Source: JAVBOW01 sp031550125
Lineage (GTDB): Bacteria > Bacteroidota > Bacteroidia > Bacteroidales > Rikenellaceae
NCBI GenBank assembly: GCA_031550125.1
Contig: JAVBOW010000027.1
Span: forward strand, 1-64,000
Reading direction: 5' to 3'
Length of the DNA: 64,000 nucleotides
The notes under the pieces were generated by a model, which ran no database searches, was not told the origin of the DNA, and worked only from the letters and a program-made list of their open reading frames with translations. Shown in pieces: positions 17,633 through 25,763 of the stretch (the stretch's first letter is position 1; every line of letters starts with the position of its first letter). A program made the translations under genes and the position numbers.

Positions 17633-18846
17633 TTGTCGTCGTGCCGCCACAAAAGCGAGCTGTCTCCATAGCTGAGGAAACGGAAACCCTCCGCCAGGGC
17701 ATAATCGTAAACCGTTCGCCACCGTCTTCCGGTGAAGGCCGACACCAACAGCAGCAGCGTGCTTTGGGGCTGGTGGAAGTTGGTGACCAGGCGGTCCGTG
17801 AACCTGAACGTAAATCCGGGCATTATCATTATGCGCGTCGAGGCGTGGATGGTGTCCAAGCCTTCGTTTTCCATGAATTTTATAAGGTGGCCGAGAGCTT
17901 CGGAGGCCCCGAACGAGGCAGGTATGCCGTATACCTCCCATTGCCCCACGGTCTTATCCGTTTCGGGCGAGCCGCCCCGGTTTATCCTGTAACCCAGGGC
18001 CGCCAGCGATTCGAGGCTCCTTACGGTGGTTGTACCGACGGCCGTAATGTCGCCCTGCTTTTCGAGCAGCGTACGCAGCAATGGCAGGCCAGCCTCGAAA
18101 TGCTCGGTGTGCATAACGTGTTCCGCCGCCGTTTCGCTTTTTACTGGCAGGAACGTTCCCGCTCCCACGTGCAGCGTCACGCCTGCCGTCTCGATCCCCG
18201 CCTCGCGAAGCCCGTCGAGGAGATCGTCGGAAAAGTGCAGCCCCGCCGTAGGGGCGGCCACCGACCCTTCCACGCGGGCGTAGACGGTTTGGTAGCGTAC
18301 TTCGTCCACCGCCTCGCTGTCGCGGCACAGGTAGGGCGGGATGGGGGTGCGGCCGAGAAGCTCGAGCAGTTCGCCGAAAGTAACTTCCGCGTTCCACGAA
18401 AAATGTACGGCAAGACCGTTGCCCTCCATCGGCGCGCCCCTTTCCGCCGTCAACCGGCACTGGCGTCCGTCGTGAGGGAAATCTATCGAAACGGGGTCTT
18501 TCCATTTTTTCAGGTTGCCCGCCATGCACAGCCACGAACAGCGGCCGCGGGCCGAGAAAGCCCGCTCGTAATCGGCCGGCTCGAGCGGCTCGAGGCAAAA
18601 AACCTCTATCCTGGCTCCGCTGGCCCTGTGCATGGCCAGTCGCGCGCGTACAACGCGGGTGTCGTTGAAAACCAACACGCTTCCAGGGGCGAGATGGCGT
18701 CCTATTCCAGAAAACAGGTCTTCTCCTATTTGCCCGTTGCGGAACAGCAGCAGGCGCGAATCCTCCCTGCGTCCGAGCGGAAATTTGGCTATCCTCTCCT
18801 CTGGCAGCGGGTAGTCGTAATCCGATATTTTAATTTCTTCCCTCAT
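17629..18846 (-). CDS. queA: QueA-family tRNA ribosyltransferase-isomerase
   Basis: A 405-residue member of the S-adenosylmethionine:tRNA ribosyltransferase-isomerase family, which transfers and rearranges ribose from SAM onto preQ1 in tRNA to give epoxyqueuosine. Motifs include SDYDYPLPEERIAKFP at residues 8-23, VFNDTRVVRARL, PTAGLHF, LHVGAGTF and TNFHQPQSTLL. At 405 residues it is about 50 longer than the E. coli enzyme; some Bacteroidetes carry a longer paralogue, so it may not be the sole or canonical QueA. The start at 18846 sits just downstream of a TAnnTTTG box. It heads an operon with the ygiQ-like and exonuclease genes. Confidence 0.85.
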   Translation of the reverse strand: MREEIKISDYDYPLPEERIAKFPLGRREDSRLLLFRNGQIGEDLFSGIGRHLAPGSVLVFNDTRVVRARLAMHRASGARIEVFCLEPLEPADYERAFSARGRCSWLCMAGNLKKWKDPVSIDFPHDGRQCRLTAERGAPMEGNGLAVHFSWNAEVTFGELLELLGRTPIPPYLCRDSEAVDEVRYQTVYARVEGSVAAPTAGLHFSDDLLDGLREAGIETAGVTLHVGAGTFLPVKSETAAEHVMHTEHFEAGLPLLRTLLEKQGDITAVGTTTVRSLESLAALGYRINRGGSPETDKTVGQWEVYGIPASFGASEALGHLIKFMENEGLDTIHASTRIMIMPGFTFRFTDRLVTNFHQPQSTLLLLVSAFTGRRWRTVYDYALAEGFRFLSYGDSSLLWRHDDK

Positions 18847-18855
18847 TTGGCAATG

Positions 18856-18863
18856 CAAATATA
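18856..18863 (-). promoter_or_regulatory. -7 promoter box of the queA-like operon
   Basis: On the minus strand the sequence reads TATATTTG, a match to TAnnTTTG. It ends 9 bases before the ATG at 18846, so the leader is only a few bases. Confidence 0.5.
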
Positions 18864-18884
18864 GATATTTATCGCAGGAATTAT

Positions 18885-18892
18885 TACCTTTG
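18885..18892 (+). promoter_or_regulatory. -7 promoter box of rnpB
   Basis: TACCTTTG matches TAnnTTTG and predicts transcription start at about 18899, which coincides with the 5' end of the RNase P RNA P1 helix. Confidence 0.6.
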
Positions 18893-18898
18893 TTTTCC

Positions 18899-19294
18899 AA
18901 CGCAGCAGGGACGCTCTGCCGCTGCCCGCCTGTGAAGTGCGGGGAGAGGAAAGTCCGGGCAACGCAGAGCGCCGCGCTTCCTAACGGGAAGATCGCCGTA
19001 AGGCGATGGCAGAGTGTAACAGAAAATGACCGCCCGTAAGGGTAAGGGTGAAAAGGCGGGGTAAAAGCCCACCGCGCGTGTGGCGACACACGTGGCTGTA
19101 CATCCCGCGGGTTGCAAGACCATGTACACCGGCAGCATGTAGGATTGCTCGTCCGATGCCGGGGGGTAGGTCGCTAAAGGAGCCGAGCGGGCAACCGCCG
19201 GCCTAGATTAATGGCAGAGCCTCGGCCGTCACGTCGCAGAAGACATGATTGGCCCGGGGACAGAACCCGGCTTACAGTCCCTGCTGCTTTTTTT
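18899..19294 (+). ncRNA. rnpB: RNase P RNA (bacterial type A)
   Basis: The catalytic RNA of RNase P, which removes 5' leaders from pre-tRNAs. The P1 helix is formed by GCAGCAGGGAC (18902-18912) with GTCCCTGCTGC (19277-19287), followed directly by a run of seven T that serves as terminator. Conserved blocks are present in order: GAGGAAAGTCCGGGC near 18946, CAGAGTGTAACAGAAA near 19010, and ACAGAACCCGGCTTACAG near 19260. It is transcribed divergently from the queA-like gene. Confidence 0.96.
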
Positions 19295-19505
19295 GGTCAG
19301 TCTAAATTATATGTTGGCCGCGCATATCGCACGCCATCTTTCGATTATCCTTCTCATTTCAAATCCTCACGGACTTCAGTCCGCTCCGGTTTGAAACTCA
19401 AACGATAATCGAAATCTGACGCACGCTATGCACGGCATCGTTACCGTAAGGCGCAGCGTTTTCTTGCACCAGGCATCTGAACGTAAACCTGTTTTAGACT
19501 GGTCC
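19295..19505 (-). repeat. Dispersed palindromic repeat, copy A (full length)
   Basis: A 211-base noncoding element in reverse orientation relative to copies at 49979 and 50131. Its ends form an imperfect terminal inverted repeat: GGTCAGTCTAAA at the left edge, and GGACCAGTCTAAA when the right edge is read in reverse. The interior (19339-19414) folds into a long hairpin with arms TTTCGATTATC/GATAATCGAAA and a closing stem GGACT/AGTCC. It begins directly after the T run of the rnpB terminator. The layout resembles a MITE-like nonautonomous element; no ORF is inside. Confidence 0.75.
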
Positions 19506-19530
19506 GGTTAAACGAAACCACCCACGATAC

Positions 19531-20604
19531 CTACAGTACCGAGGCTTTGGAGAGCAGGAAATCGGCCTTCAGACGCTCCACAACCTCTTTAACGCTTTGT
19601 ATCTTGTCGGCCATGTAGGCGTTGCTGCCCGCAAAGGCGTACCCTTTTGCCATATTGCCTTTGGCTGCGTTGTAGAGGGCTTTTATAATGCAGTAAGGGC
19701 TTTTGGTGTAGTCGCAGGTCTTTATGCAGTGGAAAGGGCAGCTGCGCGGCTTTTGCTTGCCCTCGGCCACGCTGCGGATAAATTCTCCGTCGAAAGCCCT
19801 GCCAGGCATACCTACCGGACTCTGGATGATGCGCATATCGCTCTCGGCCGAATTGATATAGACCTTTTTGAACTCTATGGAGGCGTCGCACTCTTCCGTT
19901 GGCACGAATATCGATCCCATCTGCACGGCAGAGGCTCCCAGCTCCATGAATTTTGCGATGTCCTGGCCCGTGGATATGCCTCCTGCGGCGATGACGGGGA
20001 TATCCTTGCGGCCGGCATAGCTGTTGGCCAGGGCCACGACTTCCGGAATGAGGTGTTCCAGCGAATAGTTCTCGTCGTCTATCTGATCGGCCCTGAAACC
20101 GAGGTGTCCGCCCGCCTTCGGCCCCTCCACGACTATGGCGTCGGGCAGGTAGCCGTAATTGGCGTCCCACTTTTCGCATAGCAGTTTGGCAGCTCTGGCC
20201 GAAGAGACAATCGGCGCCAGGTGCGTGGCGCAGCCGGGCGTGAGGTACGATGGAAGGTCGAGCGGCAAGCCGGCTCCCGCAAAGATCACGTCCACCTTCT
20301 CGGTGATGGAGGTGCGGACCATATCGGCGAAATTGGATAGCGCCACCATTATGTTCACGCCCACCACGCCGAATGTCTTTTCGCGGGCTTTACGTATCTC
20401 TTCGCGCAACCCCTCTATGCATTTTTGTTCGTAAGAACCTTTGTGTTCCGGATATAAAAGTCCGAGGCCGGCGGCCGAAATGACGCCTATGCCTCCTTCG
20501 TTGGCCACGGCTGCGGCCAACCCGTTCAGTGATACGCCCACGCCCATGCCGCCCTGCACTATCGGCAAGGCTATCTCGCGGTCGCCTATACGAAATGATT
20601 TCAT
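19531..20604 (-). CDS. FMN-dependent NAD(P)H oxidoreductase (nitronate monooxygenase / FabK-like)
   Basis: A 357-residue TIM-barrel flavoprotein related to 2-nitropropane dioxygenase and enoyl-ACP reductase II. Visible features are the N-terminal PIVQGGMGVGVS (residues 14-25), VNIMVALS, FAGAGLPLDLP (phosphate-binding region), the PKAGGHLGF segment with the His expected at the active site, IPVIAAGGI and GASAVQMGSIF. Near the C-terminus is a Cys-rich stretch (SCPFHCIKTCDY and SPYCI) not found in typical FabK and possibly structural or metal-binding. The exact substrate is unclear. It is a single gene with its own promoter at 20624. Confidence 0.82.
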   Translation of the reverse strand: MKSFRIGDREIALPIVQGGMGVGVSLNGLAAAVANEGGIGVISAAGLGLLYPEHKGSYEQKCIEGLREEIRKAREKTFGVVGVNIMVALSNFADMVRTSITEKVDVIFAGAGLPLDLPSYLTPGCATHLAPIVSSARAAKLLCEKWDANYGYLPDAIVVEGPKAGGHLGFRADQIDDENYSLEHLIPEVVALANSYAGRKDIPVIAAGGISTGQDIAKFMELGASAVQMGSIFVPTEECDASIEFKKVYINSAESDMRIIQSPVGMPGRAFDGEFIRSVAEGKQKPRSCPFHCIKTCDYTKSPYCIIKALYNAAKGNMAKGYAFAGSNAYMADKIQSVKEVVERLKADFLLSKASVL

Positions 20605-20623
20605 TTGAATGATATTTGCCGCG

Positions 20624-20631
20624 CAAAGATA
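20624..20631 (-). promoter_or_regulatory. -7 promoter box of the FMN oxidoreductase gene
   Basis: Read on the minus strand, TATCTTTG matches TAnnTTTG and lies 19 bases before the ATG at 20604. Confidence 0.5.
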
Positions 20632-20692
20632 GTGTTTTATTATCAGGTAGGAGTTATTTCGCAGGCGGCCGTAACTGTTTTTCTTCCTTCGC

Positions 20693-20723
20693 TTGCAAAA
20701 ACCGTTTTAAGTGCCTATATTTG
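20693..20723 (+). promoter_or_regulatory. Promoter of EPS cluster 2
   Basis: TTGC (in TTGCAAAA, 20693-20700) and the -7 box TATATTTG (20716-20723) are 19 bases apart. The arrangement and the TTGCAAAA element match the promoter of EPS cluster 1 at 7268-7298. Confidence 0.65.
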
Positions 20724-20750
20724 GCAGTTTTATATAATATAAAAGAAACT

Positions 20751-21572
20751 ATGCTATCCCGATCCCGACTATTTACCTGCCGGAAAGTTGCTGCGGCGTT
20801 ATCGGTCTTCCTGCTTTTCGGCCTTGTTTCCTGCGTCACCACAAAGAAGATAACCTATTTCCAGCCATCGGACGCCTCCGTAGACCGCCTTGCCGAGCAG
20901 GCCTCACAAAAATACATTGCCAGGATAGCTCCCGGCGATATTCTCTCCATCACGGTTAGCAGCATCGATTCGGAGGCAAGCGCCATGTTCAACCCTTACA
21001 CCCTGGCGCAGACGTGGAACGGTTACTATTCACAATCCTCAGGTACGATAAACACAGCCCCCATAGTGGGATATAACGTAGACGCCGACGGCAATATCGT
21101 AGTCCCGCAACTTGGCAAGGTGCAGGCCTCGGGCAAGACCTCGCGCCAACTGGCCGACGAACTGACCATAAAGCTCGAACGGTACCTCAAATCGCCAACC
21201 GTGGCCGTGCGTATAGCCAACTACCAGATATCGGTTCTGGGCGAAGTGATGCGTCCGGCCATCTACACCATCTCCAACGAACGCATTACGTTACCCGAGG
21301 CCCTGGCGCTGGCGGGCGACGTTACGCTTTACGGCAAACGTACCGACGTAACCATAATCCGCGAAAAGGACGGCAAGCGCGAATTCGCCCGCATAGACCT
21401 TACCAGCAGGGCCATATTCGACTCGCCGTATTATAACCTCCAGTCGGGCGATATAATCTACGTGGCCCCGTCGTCGGGCAAGACGGCCGCCTCGGACCGC
21501 ACGCTGCAACTGGCGCCCACGGTAATAAGTTCGCTCACTCTGTTGCTCATGGTTTTCACCGCGTTCAACTAA
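20751..21572 (+). CDS. Wza-like polysaccharide export lipoprotein
   Basis: A 273-residue outer-membrane polysaccharide export protein. The ATG at 20751 follows the promoter and gives a clean lipoprotein signal with lipobox LVSC (Cys28); an upstream in-frame start would lie before the promoter. A Poly_export domain (IAPGDILSITVSS through VPQLGKVQASGKT) spans about residues 58-145, followed by one SLBB-type domain (ISVLGEVMRPAIYTI). The C-terminal hydrophobic segment SSLTLLLMVFTAF is characteristic of Bacteroidetes family members. It would form the outer-membrane exit with the Wzc-like kinase encoded 9 bases downstream. Confidence 0.93.
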   Translation: MLSRSRLFTCRKVAAALSVFLLFGLVSCVTTKKITYFQPSDASVDRLAEQASQKYIARIAPGDILSITVSSIDSEASAMFNPYTLAQTWNGYYSQSSGTINTAPIVGYNVDADGNIVVPQLGKVQASGKTSRQLADELTIKLERYLKSPTVAVRIANYQISVLGEVMRPAIYTISNERITLPEALALAGDVTLYGKRTDVTIIREKDGKREFARIDLTSRAIFDSPYYNLQSGDIIYVAPSSGKTAASDRTLQLAPTVISSLTLLLMVFTAFN

Positions 21573-21581
21573 ACCCCTGCG

Positions 21582-23912
21582 ATGGCTATGGAAAACAATA
21601 ACATACACCACCAGGAACATATGAGCTTCGACGCCAGATTGATCGTGTATAAATATCTGGCCCGCTGGAAATGGTTCGCCGTATCGATCGTGTGCGCCGT
21701 GGCCCTGTGCATCCTTTACCTGTCTTATCTTGTGCCTCAATACAAAGTGGAGGCCCGCATGCTTTTCAAGGACGAGAGTAAGAACGTCAATACCAGCGCC
21801 GCGATAATAGAGGGCATAGACGTCTTCGTGCCAAAGAGGGCGGTGGAGAACGAAATGGAGATACTTCATTCGCGAACCCTTACCGAAAGAGTTGTACGCG
21901 ATCTTAACCTGCAGACGGCCTACTTGGTGAAAAACGGCCTTAAAACCCGTGAGCTATATGGTGAAACTACGCCCATAGACGTGCGTTTGGCGGGAACCAT
22001 GCCCGTAAGGCCGTTTGATGTGACGGTATCGCGCGACGGAAAGCTTACGGTGGACGGCATGGAATGTGCGCCCGGCATTGTGGACGCGGCTTCGGGAAGG
22101 GTAGAGATAACAGTAAAAGATTCATTACCGGCAAATTGGGATGAAGCACAGGTGATAACCGTGGCCATATCGTCGGAAGAGAGCGCCGTGGATGCGATGC
22201 TGTCTAACCTGCAGGTGCGCATTGCCGCCAAAGGCAGTACGGTCATCAACCTCTCGTTGCTGACCACCGTACCCGGGAAAGGCGAGGACGCCCTTAACCG
22301 CCTGATGGAGGTTTACGACCTCGAATCGGTGGCCGACAAGAACAGCCTGGCCGGCATAACCCTCCAATTCATCGAGGAGCGCCTCGGCATGGTGGCCGAC
22401 AGCCTGCGCCACGCCGAGCAACGGGTGGAGGATTACAAGTCGTCCCAGGGTATAGCCGATATGGGGATGGAGGCAGAGATATTCCTCAAGTCAGTTCGTG
22501 AAAACGACGTGGAACTCAATAAGATCAATATACAGATAGAGGTACTCGAAGGCATCCGCCAATATGTCAACCGCGCGGCGGACGACAATGCCGCCGTCCC
22601 GGCCACTTTCGGCATAGACGATCCTACGATGCTCACCCTCATCAACGCGCTGACGGCCCGGGAGAGCGAGCGGATCAAAGCCCTGGCCTCCGTAGGTCCG
22701 TCCAACCCCATGGTGTTGGCTCTCGACCAGCAGATAGACGACCTCAAGGCTCAGATAAAGAAGAACGTGGCGATACTCAACCGTTCGCTGTTGGTGTCGA
22801 GGCAAAAATTGGAATCAGACAACAAACGCATAGAGAAAGAGATATATTCCATGCCCCGCAAAGAGAGGGAGCTGATGGACGTGGTGCGCCAACAGGAGAT
22901 AAAGAACGAATTGTATGTCTACCTGCTCTCAAAACGCGAGGAGACAGCCATATCCCACGCCTCCACCGTTTCCGACAGCCGCCTGATAGACCGCGCCCGC
23001 AGCAGCGTGGCTCCGGTCAAGCCGGTCAAACGGAATATTATGATGGCGTTCGTGCTGATAGGGTTGTTGATACCGGTTATAGGGATATGGGTATTCGATC
23101 TGATACACAATGAGGTGAGTTCAAAGGACGACGTGACGCGCCGCACCCGCATTCCCGTCGTTGGAGAGATACCGCTGCTGGGGAAAAATTCGCACATCAT
23201 AAACATTTCTAAAAGCAGGAGCCATCCGGCCGAGCAATTCCGCTCGCTGCGCACCAATGTCGAATTCATGAAAACCTCGCTGCACGGGCCGCACACCATA
23301 TTGGTGACCTCGAGCATGAGCCGCGAGGGCAAGTCGTTCGTTGCGGCCAACCTCGGCGCGGCATACGCCGCACTGGGCAAGCGCACGGTAGTCCTTGGTT
23401 TCGATCTGCGCAATCCGGGACTTCATCATCTTTTCGGCATGGATAACGATGTGGGGATAAGTAGCTATTTGACAGGACAGGCCGCTCTGGACGAGGTGGT
23501 GAAAAAATACGACGCCGTGGATAATCTCGACGTTATCACCTGCGGCTACCTGCCGCCCAACCCTCAGGAATTACTTCTCGGCGAGGCTGCGTCCCAACTT
23601 TTCAGGGAGTTGCGGGAAAGATACGACTATATAATCGTCGATTCCGCCCCTATAGGGCTGGTAGGCGACGCCAGGATACTCGGCTCACAGGCGGAAGTGT
23701 CGCTTTGCATAGTGCGGCAGAACGTCACGCCCCGGGAGAGGGTCAAGTTTCTCGATTCGCTGCACGCCGAAGGCAAACTGGCCAACATGGGCATAGTGAT
23801 CAACGGAATCCGCACCGACCGATGGTACGGTTACGGCTACTACGGCTCCTATGGCTCCGGGAAATATTACGGCAGCTATTACAGCAAGGAAGATAAGGAG
23901 CGGCAGGCATGA
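21582..23912 (+). CDS. Wzc-like chain-length regulator and tyrosine autokinase
   Basis: A 776-residue inner-membrane co-polymerase fused to a BY-kinase. A Wzz domain with flanking membrane segments at about 33-53 and 485-507 encloses a long periplasmic coiled-coil region. The cytoplasmic kinase carries Walker A SSMSREGKSF (near 580), Walker A' VLGFDLRNPG and Walker B YIIVDSAPIG. The C-terminus has nine Tyr residues in about 20 positions (from RWYGYGYYG onward), the expected autophosphorylation cluster. It controls polymer length and export together with the Wza-like protein. No cognate phosphatase lies in the cluster; the nearest is at 37212. Its stop overlaps the next start by 4 bases. Confidence 0.94.
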   Translation: MAMENNNIHHQEHMSFDARLIVYKYLARWKWFAVSIVCAVALCILYLSYLVPQYKVEARMLFKDESKNVNTSAAIIEGIDVFVPKRAVENEMEILHSRTLTERVVRDLNLQTAYLVKNGLKTRELYGETTPIDVRLAGTMPVRPFDVTVSRDGKLTVDGMECAPGIVDAASGRVEITVKDSLPANWDEAQVITVAISSEESAVDAMLSNLQVRIAAKGSTVINLSLLTTVPGKGEDALNRLMEVYDLESVADKNSLAGITLQFIEERLGMVADSLRHAEQRVEDYKSSQGIADMGMEAEIFLKSVRENDVELNKINIQIEVLEGIRQYVNRAADDNAAVPATFGIDDPTMLTLINALTARESERIKALASVGPSNPMVLALDQQIDDLKAQIKKNVAILNRSLLVSRQKLESDNKRIEKEIYSMPRKERELMDVVRQQEIKNELYVYLLSKREETAISHASTVSDSRLIDRARSSVAPVKPVKRNIMMAFVLIGLLIPVIGIWVFDLIHNEVSSKDDVTRRTRIPVVGEIPLLGKNSHIINISKSRSHPAEQFRSLRTNVEFMKTSLHGPHTILVTSSMSREGKSFVAANLGAAYAALGKRTVVLGFDLRNPGLHHLFGMDNDVGISSYLTGQAALDEVVKKYDAVDNLDVITCGYLPPNPQELLLGEAASQLFRELRERYDYIIVDSAPIGLVGDARILGSQAEVSLCIVRQNVTPRERVKFLDSLHAEGKLANMGIVINGIRTDRWYGYGYYGSYGSGKYYGSYYSKEDKERQA

Positions 23913-24703
23913 TACCCAAGATAATACACTATTCATGGTTCAGCGGCGAACCGGCGCCTGATTACCTGCAGGAGTTGACGGCTACCTGGAGGCGCCATAT
24001 GCCCGATTACGAATATGTCCTGTGGGATGCCGAAAAGTTGGCGGAAACAGGAAATAAATTCGCCGCAGAGGCCGTGGCTGCGCGCAAATGGGCTTTCGCC
24101 GCCGATTTCGTGCGTTTCTATGCGGTTTATACTTATGGAGGGATTTGGCTGGATACCGACGTGGAAATATTCAAACCGCTCGATCCGCTGCTCGGCAACG
24201 CTATGTTCGTAGGGCGCGAGGTATACTCGCACGGCTACCATCCCAAACTTTTCTACCTCACAGCCCATTGTTTCGGAGCGGAGAAGGGCCACCCGTTCGT
24301 TAAGGATTGCCTGGATTATTACGGCGAGAGGAATTTTATCCGCTCGAACAACCTATCCTTCCCCGAGACGCTGCGCTACGACCTTACCATAAGCCCCGAG
24401 GTTATGGCCATCATCGCCATGCGCTACGGTTACGACTGGAAGGATGCGGCCGACCGGGAGAGGCAAATAGAGGCCGGCATACGCATATATCCGTCGTGGT
24501 ACCTGGATTGTCCGCAATATAATCCAGTGAACGAGGTCTATTGCATACACCGCTTAACCGGCTCATGGCGTCCGGGCAATCCGGGGATACCCGACTATCG
24601 CCGCACCAATCCCAAGTCCAAGACGCTTTTCTACTATCTTCAGTATGCGGGCAAACGTATACTGGCGTTGTTCAACGTGGCGCTCATACACATAAAAAAA
24701 TGA
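23909..24703 (+). CDS. GT32-like glycosyltransferase (DXD sugar-binding type)
   Basis: A 264-residue glycosyltransferase of the OCH1/capsular type. Landmarks are MIPKIIHYSWFSG at the start, WAFAADFVRFYAVYTYGG near residue 60-78 and the metal-binding LDTDVE near residue 82. Such proteins transfer hexoses or HexNAc in capsule synthesis. It is translationally coupled to the kinase gene by an ATGA overlap. Sugar unknown. Confidence 0.87.
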   Translation: MIPKIIHYSWFSGEPAPDYLQELTATWRRHMPDYEYVLWDAEKLAETGNKFAAEAVAARKWAFAADFVRFYAVYTYGGIWLDTDVEIFKPLDPLLGNAMFVGREVYSHGYHPKLFYLTAHCFGAEKGHPFVKDCLDYYGERNFIRSNNLSFPETLRYDLTISPEVMAIIAMRYGYDWKDAADRERQIEAGIRIYPSWYLDCPQYNPVNEVYCIHRLTGSWRPGNPGIPDYRRTNPKSKTLFYYLQYAGKRILALFNVALIHIKK

Positions 24704-24710
24704 CGGCAAA

Positions 24711-25763
24711 GTGATACCGGCGTCTCCGAAAATATCTGTCATAGTGCCTGTGTACAACGCCGTAACGGTATTGCACAGATGCGTGGCCAGCATACTTGCC
24801 CAGGTTTACGCCGATTTCGAATTGCTCCTCATCGACGACGGCAGCAGCGACGGAAGCGGCGACATATGCGACGCATACGCCGCTAAACTCGATAAGGTAA
24901 AGACTTTCCATCAACCTAACTCGGGAGTGTCGATGGCCCGCAACAAGGGATTGGACGAGGCTGCGGGCGAGTACATATGTTTCGTGGACGCCGACGACTG
25001 GATCGATCCCAATTATCTCGAAGCGTTCTTCCGCTACGGCCCGCCCGCGCGCGATTGCCTGTCCATAATAAACATAGAGGAACATACACCTGCCTCCGTC
25101 CGCAAGATATACTCCCTTTACGACCGTTTCTACACGGGAACGGTGGATTTTTCCACGGCGATGAACGATATCATCTTCCGTCTTCCCGCCCCGTTTGCCA
25201 AGCTGTTCATCAGGGATGTCATAGAGTCCGCCGGGCTGAGGTTCTATAAAGGGATACACTCGGGCGAAGACGTGCTTTTCATCCTGGGATATTTACGTCA
25301 GACGGAGGCTATAAGCTATGTCTCGGGCAGCTGCTACCACTATATGAGAATGTCTTCCGGATCGCTCTCGGCCAAGATAAACGGTTTCGATTCGGAATAT
25401 TACTGCCTGGAGCGCATGAAAGATGATTTCGGCGCGCTCCTGGAGCGTTATTACGTAAAGGAGCATTATGAAAGGTATTGCGGCTATGCCGTTTACCGTA
25501 CCCTGCGCTCGATATATATGAACGAGTACGGCAGGGGTTTCCAGGGACGCCTCTCGTTGCTTAAAAAGGTGTACACGCGGGAGAACGTCAGGCTGCTCAG
25601 GTCGCACGCCAGGCTCCATCCCCGGCGATCCAACAATATAGCCGTTTCATTGTATAAATTTCGCCTGTGGCATCTTTACGATTTTTATATGGTGTCTTTC
25701 ATGCGCATTAAATATTCGGCGGCCATGCCGGTTTCCGGCCCTAAACCAGATGCGGGGCAATGA
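24711..25763 (+). CDS. GT2-family glycosyltransferase
   Basis: A 350-residue GT-A enzyme starting with GTG at 24711, seven bases after the preceding stop. The N-terminal catalytic domain shows ISVIVPVYNAV, LLLIDDGSSDGSG, NSGVSMARNKGLD and VDADDW (the DXD-like site, near residue 89). The C-terminal part lacks recognisable motifs but resembles that of the next gene, including LSAKI and a run near ARLHPRRSNNIAVSLYKF. The two genes look like tandem duplicates that have diverged. Overlaps the next gene by 4 bases. Confidence 0.88.
   Translation: MIPASPKISVIVPVYNAVTVLHRCVASILAQVYADFELLLIDDGSSDGSGDICDAYAAKLDKVKTFHQPNSGVSMARNKGLDEAAGEYICFVDADDWIDPNYLEAFFRYGPPARDCLSIINIEEHTPASVRKIYSLYDRFYTGTVDFSTAMNDIIFRLPAPFAKLFIRDVIESAGLRFYKGIHSGEDVLFILGYLRQTEAISYVSGSCYHYMRMSSGSLSAKINGFDSEYYCLERMKDDFGALLERYYVKEHYERYCGYAVYRTLRSIYMNEYGRGFQGRLSLLKKVYTRENVRLLRSHARLHPRRSNNIAVSLYKFRLWHLYDFYMVSFMRIKYSAAMPVSGPKPDAGQ

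Noticed and set aside
17633..17941. An extended N-terminus for the YgiQ-like protein
   Set aside because: The added part is antisense-free overlap with the queA-like gene and lacks family similarity; the ATG at 17632 gives a 4-base overlap.
18847..19089. An extended N-terminus for the QueA-like protein
   Set aside because: It would run through the promoter and into rnpB.
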